A DNA stretch of 64,000 nucleotides from Limonium bicolor (GCA_023374045.1 CM041779.1:270292062-270356061); one strand, 5' to 3'. Counted from the stretch's first letter, positions 20,727-31,644 are shown. Made by a program: numbers and translations. Notes: generated from the letters alone by a model not told the origin.

Positions 20727-21756
20727 ACACCTTATTGATGGGTTCCTAATGGGTACCCGACCGGTTGTTTATTCTTTCATATGGGTGTCCTAGCATTATT
20801 TTCTAGTTTTGCATGTTTTTCTTTAATGTATGCTATTTCCTTTTCTTTCTTATCAAGTGCACCAACCAGTTCATCAATTTTTGGTTGTTTTCATAGCTTC
20901 ATTTTCTCATGAACAACAAGAATTTCACAATAGTCAGTTTGTAATTTCTTGAGTGCATTCATAAATTTTACTACCTTATCCTTATTTGAACTTTTCTCTA
21001 GCTTTTCATTTTCTTTCAAGAGCTCCTTATTTTTATTTTTTAGTGCCTCTAGTTGATCAACCAATATAAGGGAAAACTATCTAAGTCCTAAGAGTTCAGT
21101 TTTTTGAAATTTCCTTCTAAGTCGAGAGTACCTCGGTTTGTTCCTCTTTCTCCTCTGATTCTGACATTTCTCTATCTTGGGCCATCAAGCAAACTTCCTC
21201 AAGGCAAAAATGAGCCTTTTCATCCCTTGAGAAATCGATTTTTGTGGTTTGATTATCATCACTGAGTTCTGAGTCTCCCCATGCAGCAACGAAGGCTTCT
21301 TTCTTTGGCCTTTTGTTTAATGATCTCCAGACAGGTTTCCTGATCTTGTCGTTGACCTCTTAGGGTTGTTACGGGCAGCCTTTAATGTGGGGCCCACGTT
21401 TTGAACACCCAAAACACTTGTCATTTTTCTTCCTTTGGTGATCGTCAGATTCTTGGAGTACTTTCCTCTTCTTAAATTATTTTTAAGAAATTTTCAAAAA
21501 TACCTCTTGGCATAGAAGACCATCTCATCATCGTCTTCTCCAGACTCAGATTTTCATTTTCAGCAACCTGAAGGGCTATGCCTTTTCCATTCTCCTGTAT
21601 TGAGCTTTCTAAACTTCTTTATTATAACTTCAGCTCAAATGCCATTAATGATCCCAACATGTCTGGCAGAGACATCTTTGAGAGATCATGGACTTCTTGC
21701 ATGGTATTGACTTTGCTATCAAAGGATGTAAGAAGCAATCTGAAGAATTTTCAAAT

Positions 21757-22260
21757 TTAATCCTCATTTGAGATAGTTATTCCAAGCACAAGCATCTCAT
21801 TGATAAGCTTGGTGAACCTAGTGTGCATTTCAGAAATGCTCTCCTTTTCTTCCTTCTTGAATAACTCCCAATGAGTAAGCAATAGTTCAATGCAAGTTTT
21901 CTTGATCTTGTCATTTCCTTCATATGTAACTTCAAGTGTTTCCCAGATTTCCTTGGCTGTTTTAGCTGAGGCTACCTTGGAGTATGGCTCAGGTAGTAAT
22001 GTACAATGTAGGATTGTTACCGCTCGTGCATTGAATGTCAACTTCTTAATTTGATCATTAGTCATGTTGTCGACTGATATGTTTTCTCCTTGAGCATTTT
22101 GGAAGGTGTATTCACCATGTGATACTACCCTCCACATCCTTGGATCATCAGACTTGATATGGAATTCCATCTTGTTCTTCCAATGAGTGTAGTTGTCTCT
22201 ATTGAAGAGTGGAGGCCGATTTGATGAAGAACCTTCTTCTGACGCCAGTAGGTTTGAGTG
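21757..22260 (-). pseudogene. Inner Copia gag (UBN2-type capsid region)
   Basis: The open stretch 22170-21757 reads MEFHIKSDDPRMWRVVSHGE and later TAKEIWETLEVTYEGNDKIK, LLLTHWELFKKEEKESISEM and FTKLINEMLVLG. These are hallmarks of the Copia gag (UBN2 family). The frame is open upstream to about 22260 (SNRPPLFNRDNYTHWKNK), but I see no ATG there. The true start is therefore lost or lies elsewhere. Confidence 0.85.
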
Positions 22261-22308
22261 AGATATTTTGATCGTCTTCCAAAGCAGTTAGCTTTCTAGA
22301 ATAGACTC

Positions 22309-22320
22309 GCTCTGATACCA
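22309..22320 (-). promoter_or_regulatory. Primer-binding site of the inner Copia (initiator Met tRNA)
   Basis: The minus strand reads TGGTATCAGAGC, complementary to the 3' end of plant initiator tRNA-Met. It lies 2 bp inside the 5' LTR. Confidence 0.95.
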
Positions 22321-22322
22321 AT

Positions 22323-23407
22323 TGAAACTGGCCAGTGCTTGTGACACGTCCTCGATCGGCCGTGGACGTGTCATTGTCCTAGGTGAATTACTTGATGGTT
22401 CAGGGAAGTACTTGATAAACTCAAACTAAAAACTCCTTTTTGATTGAGAATTTACACACAAAAATTCACTCAATCTCCCTCTGCACAACCTACGGACTCC
22501 GGGACAGTTTAAGACTTTATCCCTAAGTCCTCAACCCTCTCCTGACAGCAGGCCTATGGCTCCCCAACCGTTCCTCGCCTGGCCAGTCTACCAAATACAC
22601 CAAGTATTAACTCACTAACCCAGTTCTATCCAGCTCACCAACTTCTTAGTACTTACACACACTTAGTCTGACTTACACTTACTTTAGTTATCTCACTTCT
22701 TCGTGTATGACCAAGTTGTTTTACATAAGACATTATACATCATATTTATACATGCATGTTTAGACTTGTAACAAATGACCTATGATCTCCTAGAGTCTAG
22801 GAGTCATTTACTTCTTTATCCTTAGTAGAATAGCCCAAGCTCGAATATAGGCTGATCTTCAACTTGCTCTGGAACCGTCAGGACACGTGTCACCCTATGG
22901 TTGGACACATTGAAGATGAGTACTTAGGTGGTCGGTCACCACTTGCACTCTTCACTTGCCTGATCTTGTTTGCCTCATTAATGCACATTAATGCTCTCCA
23001 AGGCTTCATTAAATGATGAGTAATGAGTGCCTCCTAATAGCCCTGGCCTTGTCTTATTATCTTGTTCATTAATGAGCAAGACTTTGATGTGAGCTAGTTG
23101 CTTGTGTGAATGTATGAGTCTACATGAGTTTATCGGCACACTTGATGTATTTTGTCCTACTACTGTGTCTGATGCATGAGAGACATGGTTGTGTAGTGCT
23201 TGACTTCTTGAGTGTACTAGAAGTTCTATCGAAGCTCTCACAGACAGGTGCCCGACTAGATGGGCATCTATCATGAATGAAGTGTGCTTGCAACCTTGCG
23301 TGCTAAGCCACTCCTCTACCTGTTTATCTGAATTATAAACTCGACAAACATATTAGATAAACAACACATGTTTTCTATCATCAAAACTAAAGGATCTTGA
23401 TTTAACA
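22323..23407 (-). repeat. 5' LTR of the inner Copia
   Basis: In plus view it runs from TGAAACTGGCCAGTG to GATCTTGATTTAACA. It aligns with 12807-13865, with scattered substitutions and small indels. An extra short duplication (AATGCACATTAATGC) occurs near 22980. Confidence 0.95.
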
Positions 23408-24650
23408 GTACCCCCGCCAGAGGTTGTTCCAAAACTGAGGAGAAGAAAAGCTGCACCAACTCGTCCACTCAGGCTGAGTCGGACACTCAAATCATATCCA
23501 CAAGGAAGTGATTGTGTCCTCGATCTGACTACGTTCCACCCCCACCAAGACAAGGTTTGATTGATATTCATGGTGTGGTTTATGCCCTTCCTCCCGACGA
23601 CTCAGTAAAGTCACAGAATATGGTAAAAGGAAAGCTTTTTGACTTAGATTGGTTAAACTCCATGGGCTTTTCTATGTTTGAGGATATGCTAAGGTTTCAA
23701 AATTGGATTCATCCATTTTTTGGCATTCAAACTTATCATGAGGCTGAAGCATGTGAGTTTTATTAGAAATACACGATTTAGAAAGGTAACTTAATGACTG
23801 AAGTGCATGGTACTCCCCTGATTCTAGAAGCTAAGACTATTATCACACATTTAGCCATTCCTACTTTTGGTCTCGATTTCTATGATCATGTTAGGTTTCT
23901 TGATTTAGGCTTTGTTTAAGCACAAGAAGTGTATAATTTCTTTCTGCCAAATATCAGAGTTGGTCACTCTTCAGATCGAGCCGCTTTGTCAAACAAACAC
24001 CAAATGCTTCATACTCTTGTCATAAAAAATCTGGTCCTTAGGAAGGAAGGAAGGAAATCAATTTGTGCGTCCTTTAGACCTTACCATTATGTCCCGCCTC
24101 ATCCAATAAAAGAGAATCAATCTCCCACAGCTAACCCAAAACCACAGTGCTTCATCTATTTCATCCTCCTGTCACTCTTTAGGGTATGTGTTGTGGATCC
24201 TCGAACTTCTTCCACACTGCAACATCAAACTTAACCCCTCCAAAGCCACTCGCATCACAGATACTGACATACTGGGTCAGACTCTTTACAACAAAACCCC
24301 ATCGTTTCAGTCCAAAGCTCTCTTCAACCCTACTACCTCCTCTAAAAAACATGTCCCCACTCCACCTACTCCTTCACCCGAGATGAAGTCCCTGTCCGAA
24401 AACGTCCAGAATCTTAAGGAGATTGTGCTATCTTTGGCAAAAAAAGGTAAACTTTCTGATACATGTTCTCAAGGAAAACCAATCCAAGACCATGGATACC
24501 TTTGAAGGTGGAGTCAAGCATTTGGTTCAAGAATTTAGAGAGACTTTCTCAGAAGCAATTGTTGCTGCGGTGGACTTTGGAAGTGCTGAGGCTCCGGCGG
24601 AAGGTGGAGCTATGACTGAAGACAAAGAAAAGGACAATGTGGATGGCTAA
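23408..24650 (+). pseudogene. Third ORF of the outer Copia, 3' portion
   Basis: The reading resumes right after the TSD with a Pro/Arg-rich stretch. Next come MVKGKLFDLDWLNSMGFSMF at about 23621 and, after stops, FGLDFYDHVRFLDLGFV near 23870. MLHTLVIKNLVLRKEGRKSI follows at about 24003. The C-terminal part is PEMKSLSENVQNLKEIVLSL and an acidic tail ending at 24650. It matches the inner element's third ORF in style and in the LH..I/V..N...R segment. It has several stops. Confidence 0.55.
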
Positions 24651-24806
24651 TCTATGACACTTACTTCCCTATCCCCTTATTTGTTAGGCTTTATTTGGTG
24701 GTTTTGGATTAAGACAATCTTTTGCTCTATGTGTTGTTGGTTTAAGACATTGTGCTATTTGTACAGGCACTCACGCTCTTCCCTGATGCTGGCAAACGAT
24801 GGAAGC
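24651..24806 (+). other. 3' non-coding tail of the outer Copia before the gap
   Basis: T-rich sequence with repeated TGTTGTTGGTTTAAGACATT-like phrases continues the outer element. The expected PPT and 3' LTR are not visible, because the gap starts here. Confidence 0.4.
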
Positions 24807-25306
24807 NNNNNNNNNNNNNNNNNNNNNNNNNNNNNNNNNNNNNNNNNNNNNNNNNNNNNNNNNNNNNNNNNNNNNNNNNNNNNNNNNNNNNNNNNNNNNN
24901 NNNNNNNNNNNNNNNNNNNNNNNNNNNNNNNNNNNNNNNNNNNNNNNNNNNNNNNNNNNNNNNNNNNNNNNNNNNNNNNNNNNNNNNNNNNNNNNNNNNN
25001 NNNNNNNNNNNNNNNNNNNNNNNNNNNNNNNNNNNNNNNNNNNNNNNNNNNNNNNNNNNNNNNNNNNNNNNNNNNNNNNNNNNNNNNNNNNNNNNNNNNN
25101 NNNNNNNNNNNNNNNNNNNNNNNNNNNNNNNNNNNNNNNNNNNNNNNNNNNNNNNNNNNNNNNNNNNNNNNNNNNNNNNNNNNNNNNNNNNNNNNNNNNN
25201 NNNNNNNNNNNNNNNNNNNNNNNNNNNNNNNNNNNNNNNNNNNNNNNNNNNNNNNNNNNNNNNNNNNNNNNNNNNNNNNNNNNNNNNNNNNNNNNNNNNN
25301 NNNNNN
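24807..25306. other. Assembly gap, 500 Ns
   Basis: Exactly 500 undetermined bases. The round length suggests a fixed-size placeholder, so the true distance is unknown. The outer Copia 3' LTR should lie here, and the sequence character differs on the two sides. Confidence 0.99.
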
Positions 25307-25515
25307 CCAAAACCTTGACCCGAATGTTGACCTTTGACCCAAACTTTGACCAATCAACTTGACCCAATGTTACCTTTGACCAAACTTTGACCAAATCTAC
25401 TTTGACCCAAACTTTGACATCAAACTTTGCCCACTTTGACCGCCCTTGACCTTGACCGAGTGTTGACTTTGACCCAAGTTGACCGATCTACTTTGACCAG
25501 CCTAACTTTGACCTG
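25307..25515 (+). repeat. TTGACC / TTTGACC-rich array
   Basis: About 20 copies of TTGAC(C) occur in roughly 200 bp (CTTGACCCGAATGTTGACC, TTTGACCCAAACTTTGACC and so on). The spacing is irregular at 6-20 bp. TTGACC is the WRKY W-box core, but here it looks like a simple-repeat expansion bordering the gap. 25520-25790 continues as a low-complexity AATCCAAATCCAATTCAA series. Confidence 0.8.
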
Positions 25516-25789
25516 GCTCGTTTTTCCCAATCCCGCCCAAGCTCAATCCAAATCCGGCCCAAACTCAAATTCGTTTCGATTCAGCCTAATCCAAATCCAA
25601 TTCAAATCCAAATTCAATTCATTTCCAAACTCATTCTAATCCAAATCCAATTCAAATCCAAATTCAACATTCAATTCCAAACTCATTCAAACCAAAATCT
25701 TTTCAATTCCAATTCAAATCACTATTCATTCGAACCCCGGTCCAACCTCGATTTTAATTCAATTCCAATTCCATTCCAATTACACTCTA

Positions 25790-25960
25790 AATGTCTCACA
25801 GACCCGAGCGTCTCACAGACTTTGTCATTTCAATGATTCGATGTCTCATAGACCTGAGCGTCTCACAGACCCAGCGTCTCACAGACCCAGCGTCTCACAG
25901 ACTTCGACATCTCAAAGTTTCAAACGTCTCATAGACCCGAGCGTCTCACAGACTACAACA
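25790..25960 (+). repeat. GTCTCACAGACCCGAGC short tandem array
   Basis: About nine imperfect copies of GTCTCACAGACCC(G)AGC occur, some as GTCTCATAGACC. Each core, GTCT-CAC-AGAC, is itself an inverted repeat. Confidence 0.8.
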
Positions 25961-26004
25961 TCCCGCAATATCAAACATCTTAGAACCTTCAAAACCCCCA
26001 AACG

Positions 26005-26800
26005 CCTGAAACTACGTAAGGTCTGATTCTCAACAAGGTTGATTACGTAGGCAGCCCATCTAGGTGCGACCCCATTCCAAACAAAAAACCCCTTTCCCCC
26101 TTTAAGGTGGCTCTCATTCTTTCAAAACGCTCAAACCTTCGTTGGCTTCCATAAACTTCAAACCACCAGACTCCAATTTTCGTCTATTCACTCGAGCTCA
26201 GACTTTCCCAAACCTCCCATCATACACTCATCCGAATTCATCTATTCTCTTCTTGGCTACTTGGCAGAAAAGCTCTCCTCATCCACTCATTTCTCTCCCT
26301 TTCGTCCTGGTCCTATCCTTTGGCTGTAGTTGAATCTCTTAATAGGTTTTGAAAGAAGGTAATCCCACAATTGGAGACCGAGGTTTCCTCGGGCACCAAT
26401 CCGAAGTCGTGGTCTGTTGCCACTCTAAGGGGTGTAACCCAGTGCGAACCCACACAGAATCTTTGGTATGACCAGATAAGTCCAATCCATAGGCAACAAT
26501 CCCAGAAGTCAATTAACAGTTCTTAGAACCCTCATTTTCCTCCTAGTTCCTTAGGTCAACTAGGTGGCGACTCTAGTCAATTCCGCCTTATAAGAGGCAA
26601 AGTCCGCGTGGGGCCCATTGAGAGCGGGTGTGTGTTCCTTGCACTCCCCTTTGTGCTTTCTGGGAAAGACGGACGATTAGTAGGTATTTGAGGGATGCCA
26701 AGATAACGGGTTTTCAACCCTCCACAGAATGGCATTTTTCTACGACCTAGGCTTCTCAGTCAGAATCATATTTACATTGACCCCCCCTTATCCGAAAATC
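26005..26800 (+). mobile_element. Probable Ty3/Gypsy Tat-like LTR/leader remnant
   Basis: The segment CTACGTAAGGTCTGATTCTC, a GATTACGTAGGCAGCCCATC block, and GGTGGCGACTCTAGTCAATT (26563-26582) followed by a leader resemble the LTR-PBS junction of plant Tat/Ogre-type Gypsy elements. These use a TGGCGACTC-type PBS. No gag-pol is present. The call rests on remembered family features and is tentative. Confidence 0.4.
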
Positions 26801-26904
26801 ACCCTCCACAAGCGTCTGGATTACAACCGGCCCCAAGTAGCGAAAGGAACACATACGGTCGCGCTAGATCTGTTGGCTCTATTCTTGTGCTGATGAGGTA
26901 CTTT

Positions 26905-27215
26905 TGCAAACCGAACTTCTAATCACGAAAAATATACATGCTTTGTTTGTTTGGGATTAAGATTAAGGCGTCTGTTTTGTTTGTGATTAAGCGTGAAAAT
27001 ATATTTGTGTGGTATTGTTTGGGAATAATTTTGCATGCAAACAAACTGTGGCGCGCGCATTTGTTGTTAACCTATGTGTGCTTGCAAACCAAACTTGTTA
27101 ATCGGGAACATATATACTCTATTTCTATTTGTTTAGGATCAATTAGCGGCGTGAATAAGTGTGTTGTGTGTGTTTGGGAAATAACTTGCATGTAGACCAA
27201 CGGACTTGCGCGCCT
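26905..27215 (+). repeat. Degenerate tandem duplication, about 178 bp
   Basis: CAAACCGAACTTCTAATC at 26907 recurs as CAAACCAAACTTGTTAATC at 27085. Both copies contain a TTGTTTGGGAATAATTTTGC-like phrase and a GCGCGC motif at matching offsets. Confidence 0.55.
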
Positions 27216-28010
27216 GGTTTTTTACTATATATGCTGATTGTTGTTAATCAGCGCGCTTGTTGTAGTATATATGTGCTGATTTTTACTTGCTGGTACAATT
27301 AATGGACTTGGGAATTAATGTCTAATATAATGTGTTCGGCTCATACAAATATAGTATTTAGGAAATTCATTTGGTTAGATGATTATAGGGTGTATTAATT
27401 AATGCTATATATTATATTATAGTATAACCTAGGGTTCAAATATTAGATGACTATCGTATGTTTATTAGTTACAAAGACATAGCATTACGGCAGCTTGCTT
27501 GACGTATTCCCCTTCCCATATTGCTTTTACCTTAACCTCCACCCAGAAGTTTTATCTACGTTTCTACCAATACCAACATCCAAAACTTTTAAGTTCCTTC
27601 ACTTCTTCTCAGATTTGTTATCCAGTCAAGCTAGGCATTCCAATTAACCCTCTAATGTTTTGGAATCTATTGACCACCATTGGCCATATTAGATACCTCT
27701 ACGCTACTTACTGCTTCTTAATTTCTTGTAGTTATTAGTTTTAGTATCCCTTTACAGTTTGTTGGCTAGCGCCTATGACCTTCGATCGTCATCAACCTAT
27801 AATAAAAAAAATTGAACCGACGGGCCCACCAACTTATTTTCCTTCACGACCTTTCTTCTCTCCTTTTTGATTCCTTTAGTCACCTCTGAATAGTGTGTTG
27901 CTATAGAAGCTTCAGTAGACCCGAGCAATCGAACTGGACAGCACTGAAACATCACAGAGAAAATCGGATAAAAAGTCAGACGATTTGGCCGATGTAGACG
28001 GGTTGCTGCC
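27216..28010. other. Intergenic sequence, no gene recognised
   Basis: AT-rich, with short frames of no family character. The end (27890-28010) is coding-like on the plus strand and runs into the left arm of the inverted repeat. Confidence 0.35.
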
Positions 28011-29076
28011 TCTGTTGAAGATGAAAGTACCGACGATCATGATGATTCTTCTACTAATACAAAAGAGACAGAAAAGAAAACATGGTACAAAGAGAACAAA
28101 GGCAATACAGATGAAGCATGAATGAGAACTCAGAACAGAGAGGTTGGAGAAATTGGCTAATATTCGTGAGGCACCACAAGTAGAGTCCGGAAACACCTAA
28201 CGAATTACCGCAACTCATAACCTTGAATGAAGAAAACGGTTCTCTAGAATAGTGGTATCAGGATGATAAGAGGAAACTTATTGCTATCATTTGTTTCTTG
28301 ATAGCAATAATGACTACTTTATGCACAATAAGTGCCTTTATGTATACTATAACCAAGTAGAGAAGTTATCTACTAAGGTTACATTATAACATAGCTGTCA
28401 CTTATTGTGCATAAAAACTATCATTATGCTATCATTTTTGTTAAAGTCGCTTAACATGCAAACTCAGGGGGATCATAATTAGGGGGAATCTCTCAATCTT
28501 TTTAATTGCCAGAGTTTTTCATCTAGTTTTTTTTAAAAGGTATGATGCACCCCACATCAACATGTTGTGCTATATTTCCAATTGACTGCATGCAATCTAC
28601 AGACATTCATGTCCAGTGTTTGAAGATTGTCCGACCTATCGATGTTCAAAACTGAAAGAAGATGCGAATCCAATCCAAACTGCAATGGAGAAGTGTCTAC
28701 CTTCTCCACCTCCGTTCCATCCATGTCATGAAACTCATCAACCGGGCGATCTAGTACCACTTTATCTTCATATAGTCCCCATGCCCATATATCGACTAGG
28801 TTCCTCTTATCCTTCTGATACCTATTCTAGAAAACCGTTTTCTCATTCAAGGTTTATTGAAGTATGCCGGGTAATTCGTTAATCGCCACCGGACTCTACT
28901 TCGTGGAAGCCTCACTTAACTATGTAGCCAATTTCTTCAACCTCTCTATTTATGGTTTTCATTCTCCTTTCATCTTATCTGCCTCTGTCTCTTTTGTACC
29001 ATATTTTTCTTCTGTTGTCTCTTTGTATCAGCAGCAGAATCATCATGATCGTCGGTACTTTCATCTTCACAGAAGG
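28011..29076. repeat. Large imperfect inverted repeat with nested hairpins
   Basis: The left arm 28011-28274 is the reverse complement of the right arm 28801-29076 at roughly 80% or better by eye. One shared block is GATGAAAGTACCGACGATCA. The 526-bp spacer holds a perfect 12-bp stem (28278-28289 with 28299-28310) and a perfect 17-bp stem (28318-28334 with 28399-28415). The left arm in plus sense is partly coding-like (acidic, DESTDDHDDS), so an inverted duplication of a gene exon is possible. Confidence 0.8.
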
Positions 29077-29203
29077 TAACAACTGTCTTAGCGAATTGGA
29101 AATTTCTTCTGTCGGTACTATTATAAGTACTTTTGTGTTTGAATGGTATTTTAATTATTTGCGCATGTTTGATAGTTTAAATGGGTACTTATCGCTTTAT
29201 AAT

Positions 29204-29335
29204 CTGTCGTTGTGCAGCTTGTTGATTCTTCTCAGACCTTATTCACAAGCCGATCGATCTGAAGTTGTCAATAAGGAGAGGGCGCACACATGTGTGTTGA
29301 ATGCACTAAATGATCAGAAGAAGTCTGAGTCATGA
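29204..29335 (+). CDS. Possible terminal exon of an unrecognised gene
   Basis: After an acceptor-like TTGTGCAG (ending about 29217) a short frame ends at TGA 29333-29335 (RSEVVNKERAHTCVLNALND). It lies just beyond the inverted repeat. There is no domain, and it is too short to name. Confidence 0.2.
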   Translation: MSLCSLLILLRPYSQADRSEVVNKERAHTCVLNALNDQKKSES

Positions 29336-29599
29336 TCATATTCTTTTCTTTTTTCAAATGGTTGTATTTACATGTTATGATCGAGTACTTGAACCATTTT
29401 TAGTATTTTGGTTATAGCTGTTACAAATGTTGTCGTTGATCGATACTTACACTTAAGCGTATGTGCCTATATTGCAAACAAAGTACTACTGCTGTTGATC
29501 TATTAATTAAAATTCACCAGTTTGGTTGATATGGGTATATTCAATACAAACAGGTTTTGAATGATTTTGTGTTTTAATTTGTGTTATGCGCAGGGTAAT

Positions 29600-29963
29600 A
29601 AATGTATAAAAAAAAAAATAAAAAACGGACCATATAAGAAACGCTTATATGTATAAGTGTTTCTATACTCTCCGCCAAATGACATATTTTATAAATATTC
29701 ATAAAGACGCTTATAATCACACAAGCGTTTTTTATAGTCAGACATAAGAACGCTTCAATGTGAAAGCGTTCTTTATGCCTTTGATTTCCCGCCACCTTAC
29801 CCATTTAAAAACACTTTCGGGAAGCGTTCTTTTAAATTAATGTATAATGACGCTTACAATACGTTCTTTAAGAGGCGCGACCATTTGCGTCGCCATAAAA
29901 AACGGTTATAAAACGTTCCAAAAGACAAATAAAAACATTGTTTATTCCTTTTTTCCAGCAGTG
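29600..29963 (-). mobile_element. CACTA (En/Spm) transposon terminal fragment
   Basis: Reading inward from 29963 on the minus strand, the end is CACTGCTGGAAAAAAGG, a typical plant CACTA terminus. The adjoining 350 bp hold repeated subterminal motifs in both orientations around AAGCGTT / AACGCTT: 29641, 29691, 29725, 29753, 29768, 29822 and 29852. The opposite terminus is not found in the window, so the fragment is truncated on its left. Confidence 0.6.
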
Positions 29964-30009
29964 ATTGTAGTCGTCCTTTGACAGTAGAAGAAACACAAGC
30001 GTCAATCCC

Positions 30010-30426
30010 TTGAATACCACCTACATTTGTTATCGCATACGATGTCTACTTCTGATTTCATACACACCTGAAAATTTTGAGAAGCTATTTTATAAGTGCA
30101 ATGTTTGTGACTTTTTCAAATGGTGGACAAATTGTCACTCATTAACGACCTCCGAGAGAGTAACTCGACAAAACAATTATCCATCTACAACAAACGGCTC
30201 ACCTCAACTTGAGCAGATGATGTATGTCCTCGGGCGTAATGCTAAAAGCATTGAAGTTGTGTGTCACACTCTACATACCAATGTCTGTGATCAGTCATCA
30301 GAGTTTGACAACTCCAGGATAATTATGATGCATGATAATGAGGAAACTAGGTGGTTGTTATCCACACTACTTAAGGTTGTTTATGTTTTAATATTTGTAC
30401 TAGTCTTGATAGTAATTGGTAATTGA
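30010..30426 (+). CDS. GRF-type zinc-finger protein fragment with C-terminal membrane segment
   Basis: Residues 18-42 (SYTPENFEKLFYKCNVCDFF) match the GRF zinc finger seen in many small plant proteins (pattern R/K-x-FYxC...CxFFxW). The upstream C-x-C-like pair would be CYRIRC. A low-complexity middle is followed by a hydrophobic C-terminus (VVYVLIFVLVLIVIGN), a likely transmembrane helix. The usual coiled coil between finger and membrane segment is short. Such genes are common near plant transposons. The Met at 30010 is simply the first in frame and may not be native. Function unknown. Confidence 0.5.
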   Translation: MNTTYICYRIRCLLLISYTPENFEKLFYKCNVCDFFKWWTNCHSLTTSERVTRQNNYPSTTNGSPQLEQMMYVLGRNAKSIEVVCHTLHTNVCDQSSEFDNSRIIMMHDNEETRWLLSTLLKVVYVLIFVLVLIVIGN

Positions 30427-30619
30427 GTTGGGATATGTTGCATTCAAATGGTTGAGAGTGATCATCCTAGAACTTCATCTTATCTGAAACATTTGTACTG
30501 ATCTGTAATCGAATAGTTGTGTATGTTTTAATGTACTATTACCATCCATAACAATGTGTTATCTACTACAATCCACTAATGAAAATCATCTTATCTGCCA
30601 TTACATGTTTGTTGCATTT

Positions 30620-31644
30620 TGTTGGACGATTGGTACTCCTTGACATGTCCCCAACTGGTCCTGGATGTGTCACGCAGTTGTCGCTAGATAGGTAACAAGG
30701 AGTAACTTGAGGTAGGTAAAAGACAAGGACGTAATTTTAAACCAAAAACCTCTTTCGATGGAGAATCACACCCTAGCAATTCACTCAATCTCCCTCCACA
30801 CCCACCTATGGACTTCGGACGGATTAGAACTTACCACCAAAGTCCTTCTACCTAGGTCGAAACACGACCGATAATCTCCCAATAATCCCCTGACTGTTCC
30901 CCGACTGTCTTAGCTACCCTTGTATACTCAACACATTGAGTTTTCCCTTCCACTCACTCACTACTGTCGCTTTATTACAAGACTTAAAGACTCAGAAAGG
31001 AAACTGAAAATCTAAGTTACATACCTAAGCTCTCTATAAAATACTAGCTCTGTTTAAGCAAATACGGCTCATTCAGCACACCCGCCTCTGTTGGAAGCTG
31101 GGTTATCTTTAGAGCCAATGTTGATTTCTTATTGTTGGTGGATCCCAAAGCTTGTTTTTGAAATCTTTGAAGTCCATACTTCTTAGTGGCTTAGCTACTG
31201 TTGCGCTAGAGTGGGGGGCCACAGACAATAATCAATTTTTCATAAGACATGGTAAAAAAAGCATAAAGCGACAGCTGCCTATTCTGCACTGTCGTTTGTC
31301 TTCTTCTTCCTTATCTCCCATGCATTTGAATATTTGATCTTGGAAGATCAATTTATGCAGATTAACGTCGCTAGGCATGCTGGACAAGGTGTCTGACTTC
31401 AACATTTGTATTTAGCTTTATTTCCGAGTGAGTATCTTTGTCGCCCGTCGTTGAGCCTCGTTTGGAGCGATCACGGATATGTGCCCGACTGTTGGGCACC
31501 AGTCAGAATGATCGATAGAACCCGCTTGTAACCTTGCATACAAGCGATCCTGATAATATTTATTTAATGAAACACATAAACAAATACATTAAACCGTAAG
31601 GATGGTTTGCTATTTTTGGGTTCAAAGGAACTTGACTGTGAGCA
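30620..31644 (-). repeat. Probable solo Copia LTR related to the inner element's LTRs
   Basis: In plus view it runs from TGTTGGACGATTGG to AGGAACTTGACTGTGAGCA. It parallels the 12807 LTR in order and phrases: ACATGTCC..GTCGTGG-like start, AATTCACTCAATCTCCCTCC, GGACTTCGGAC for GGACTCCGGGAC, and a final GG(A/T)..CTTGACT...CA. It is about 1025 bp, against 1059-1085. No convincing target-site duplication was seen (CATTT on the left, TTCTA on the right), so it may be truncated or old. Confidence 0.55.

Larger units (their letters stand above)
12807..23407 (-). mobile_element. Inner Ty1/Copia element, complete, SIRE/Maximus-like, 10.6 kb
   Basis: Two LTRs (12807-13865 and 22323-23407) in the same orientation bound a minus-strand gag-pol plus downstream ORFs. 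The perfect 5-bp target-site duplication GTACC flanks it (12802-12806 and 23408-23412). The PBS (22309-22320) and PPT (13866-13881) are at the expected places. It interrupts the third ORF of the outer Copia, whose sequence resumes cleanly on the right. Many frame changes and at least two catalytic substitutions show it is dead, though the LTRs are still clearly alike. At 10.6 kb it is long for Copia because of about 3.5 kb between RNase H and the 3' LTR. Confidence 0.95.

Noticed and set aside
24654..25394. Several 'open frames' of about 190-225 codons around 24.7-25.4 kb
   Set aside because: They are open only because 500 undetermined bases contain no stop codons.
26142..26333. 63-codon frame after the GTCTCACAGAC array
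   Set aside because: Lies in the Tat-like leader remnant. No recognised domain.
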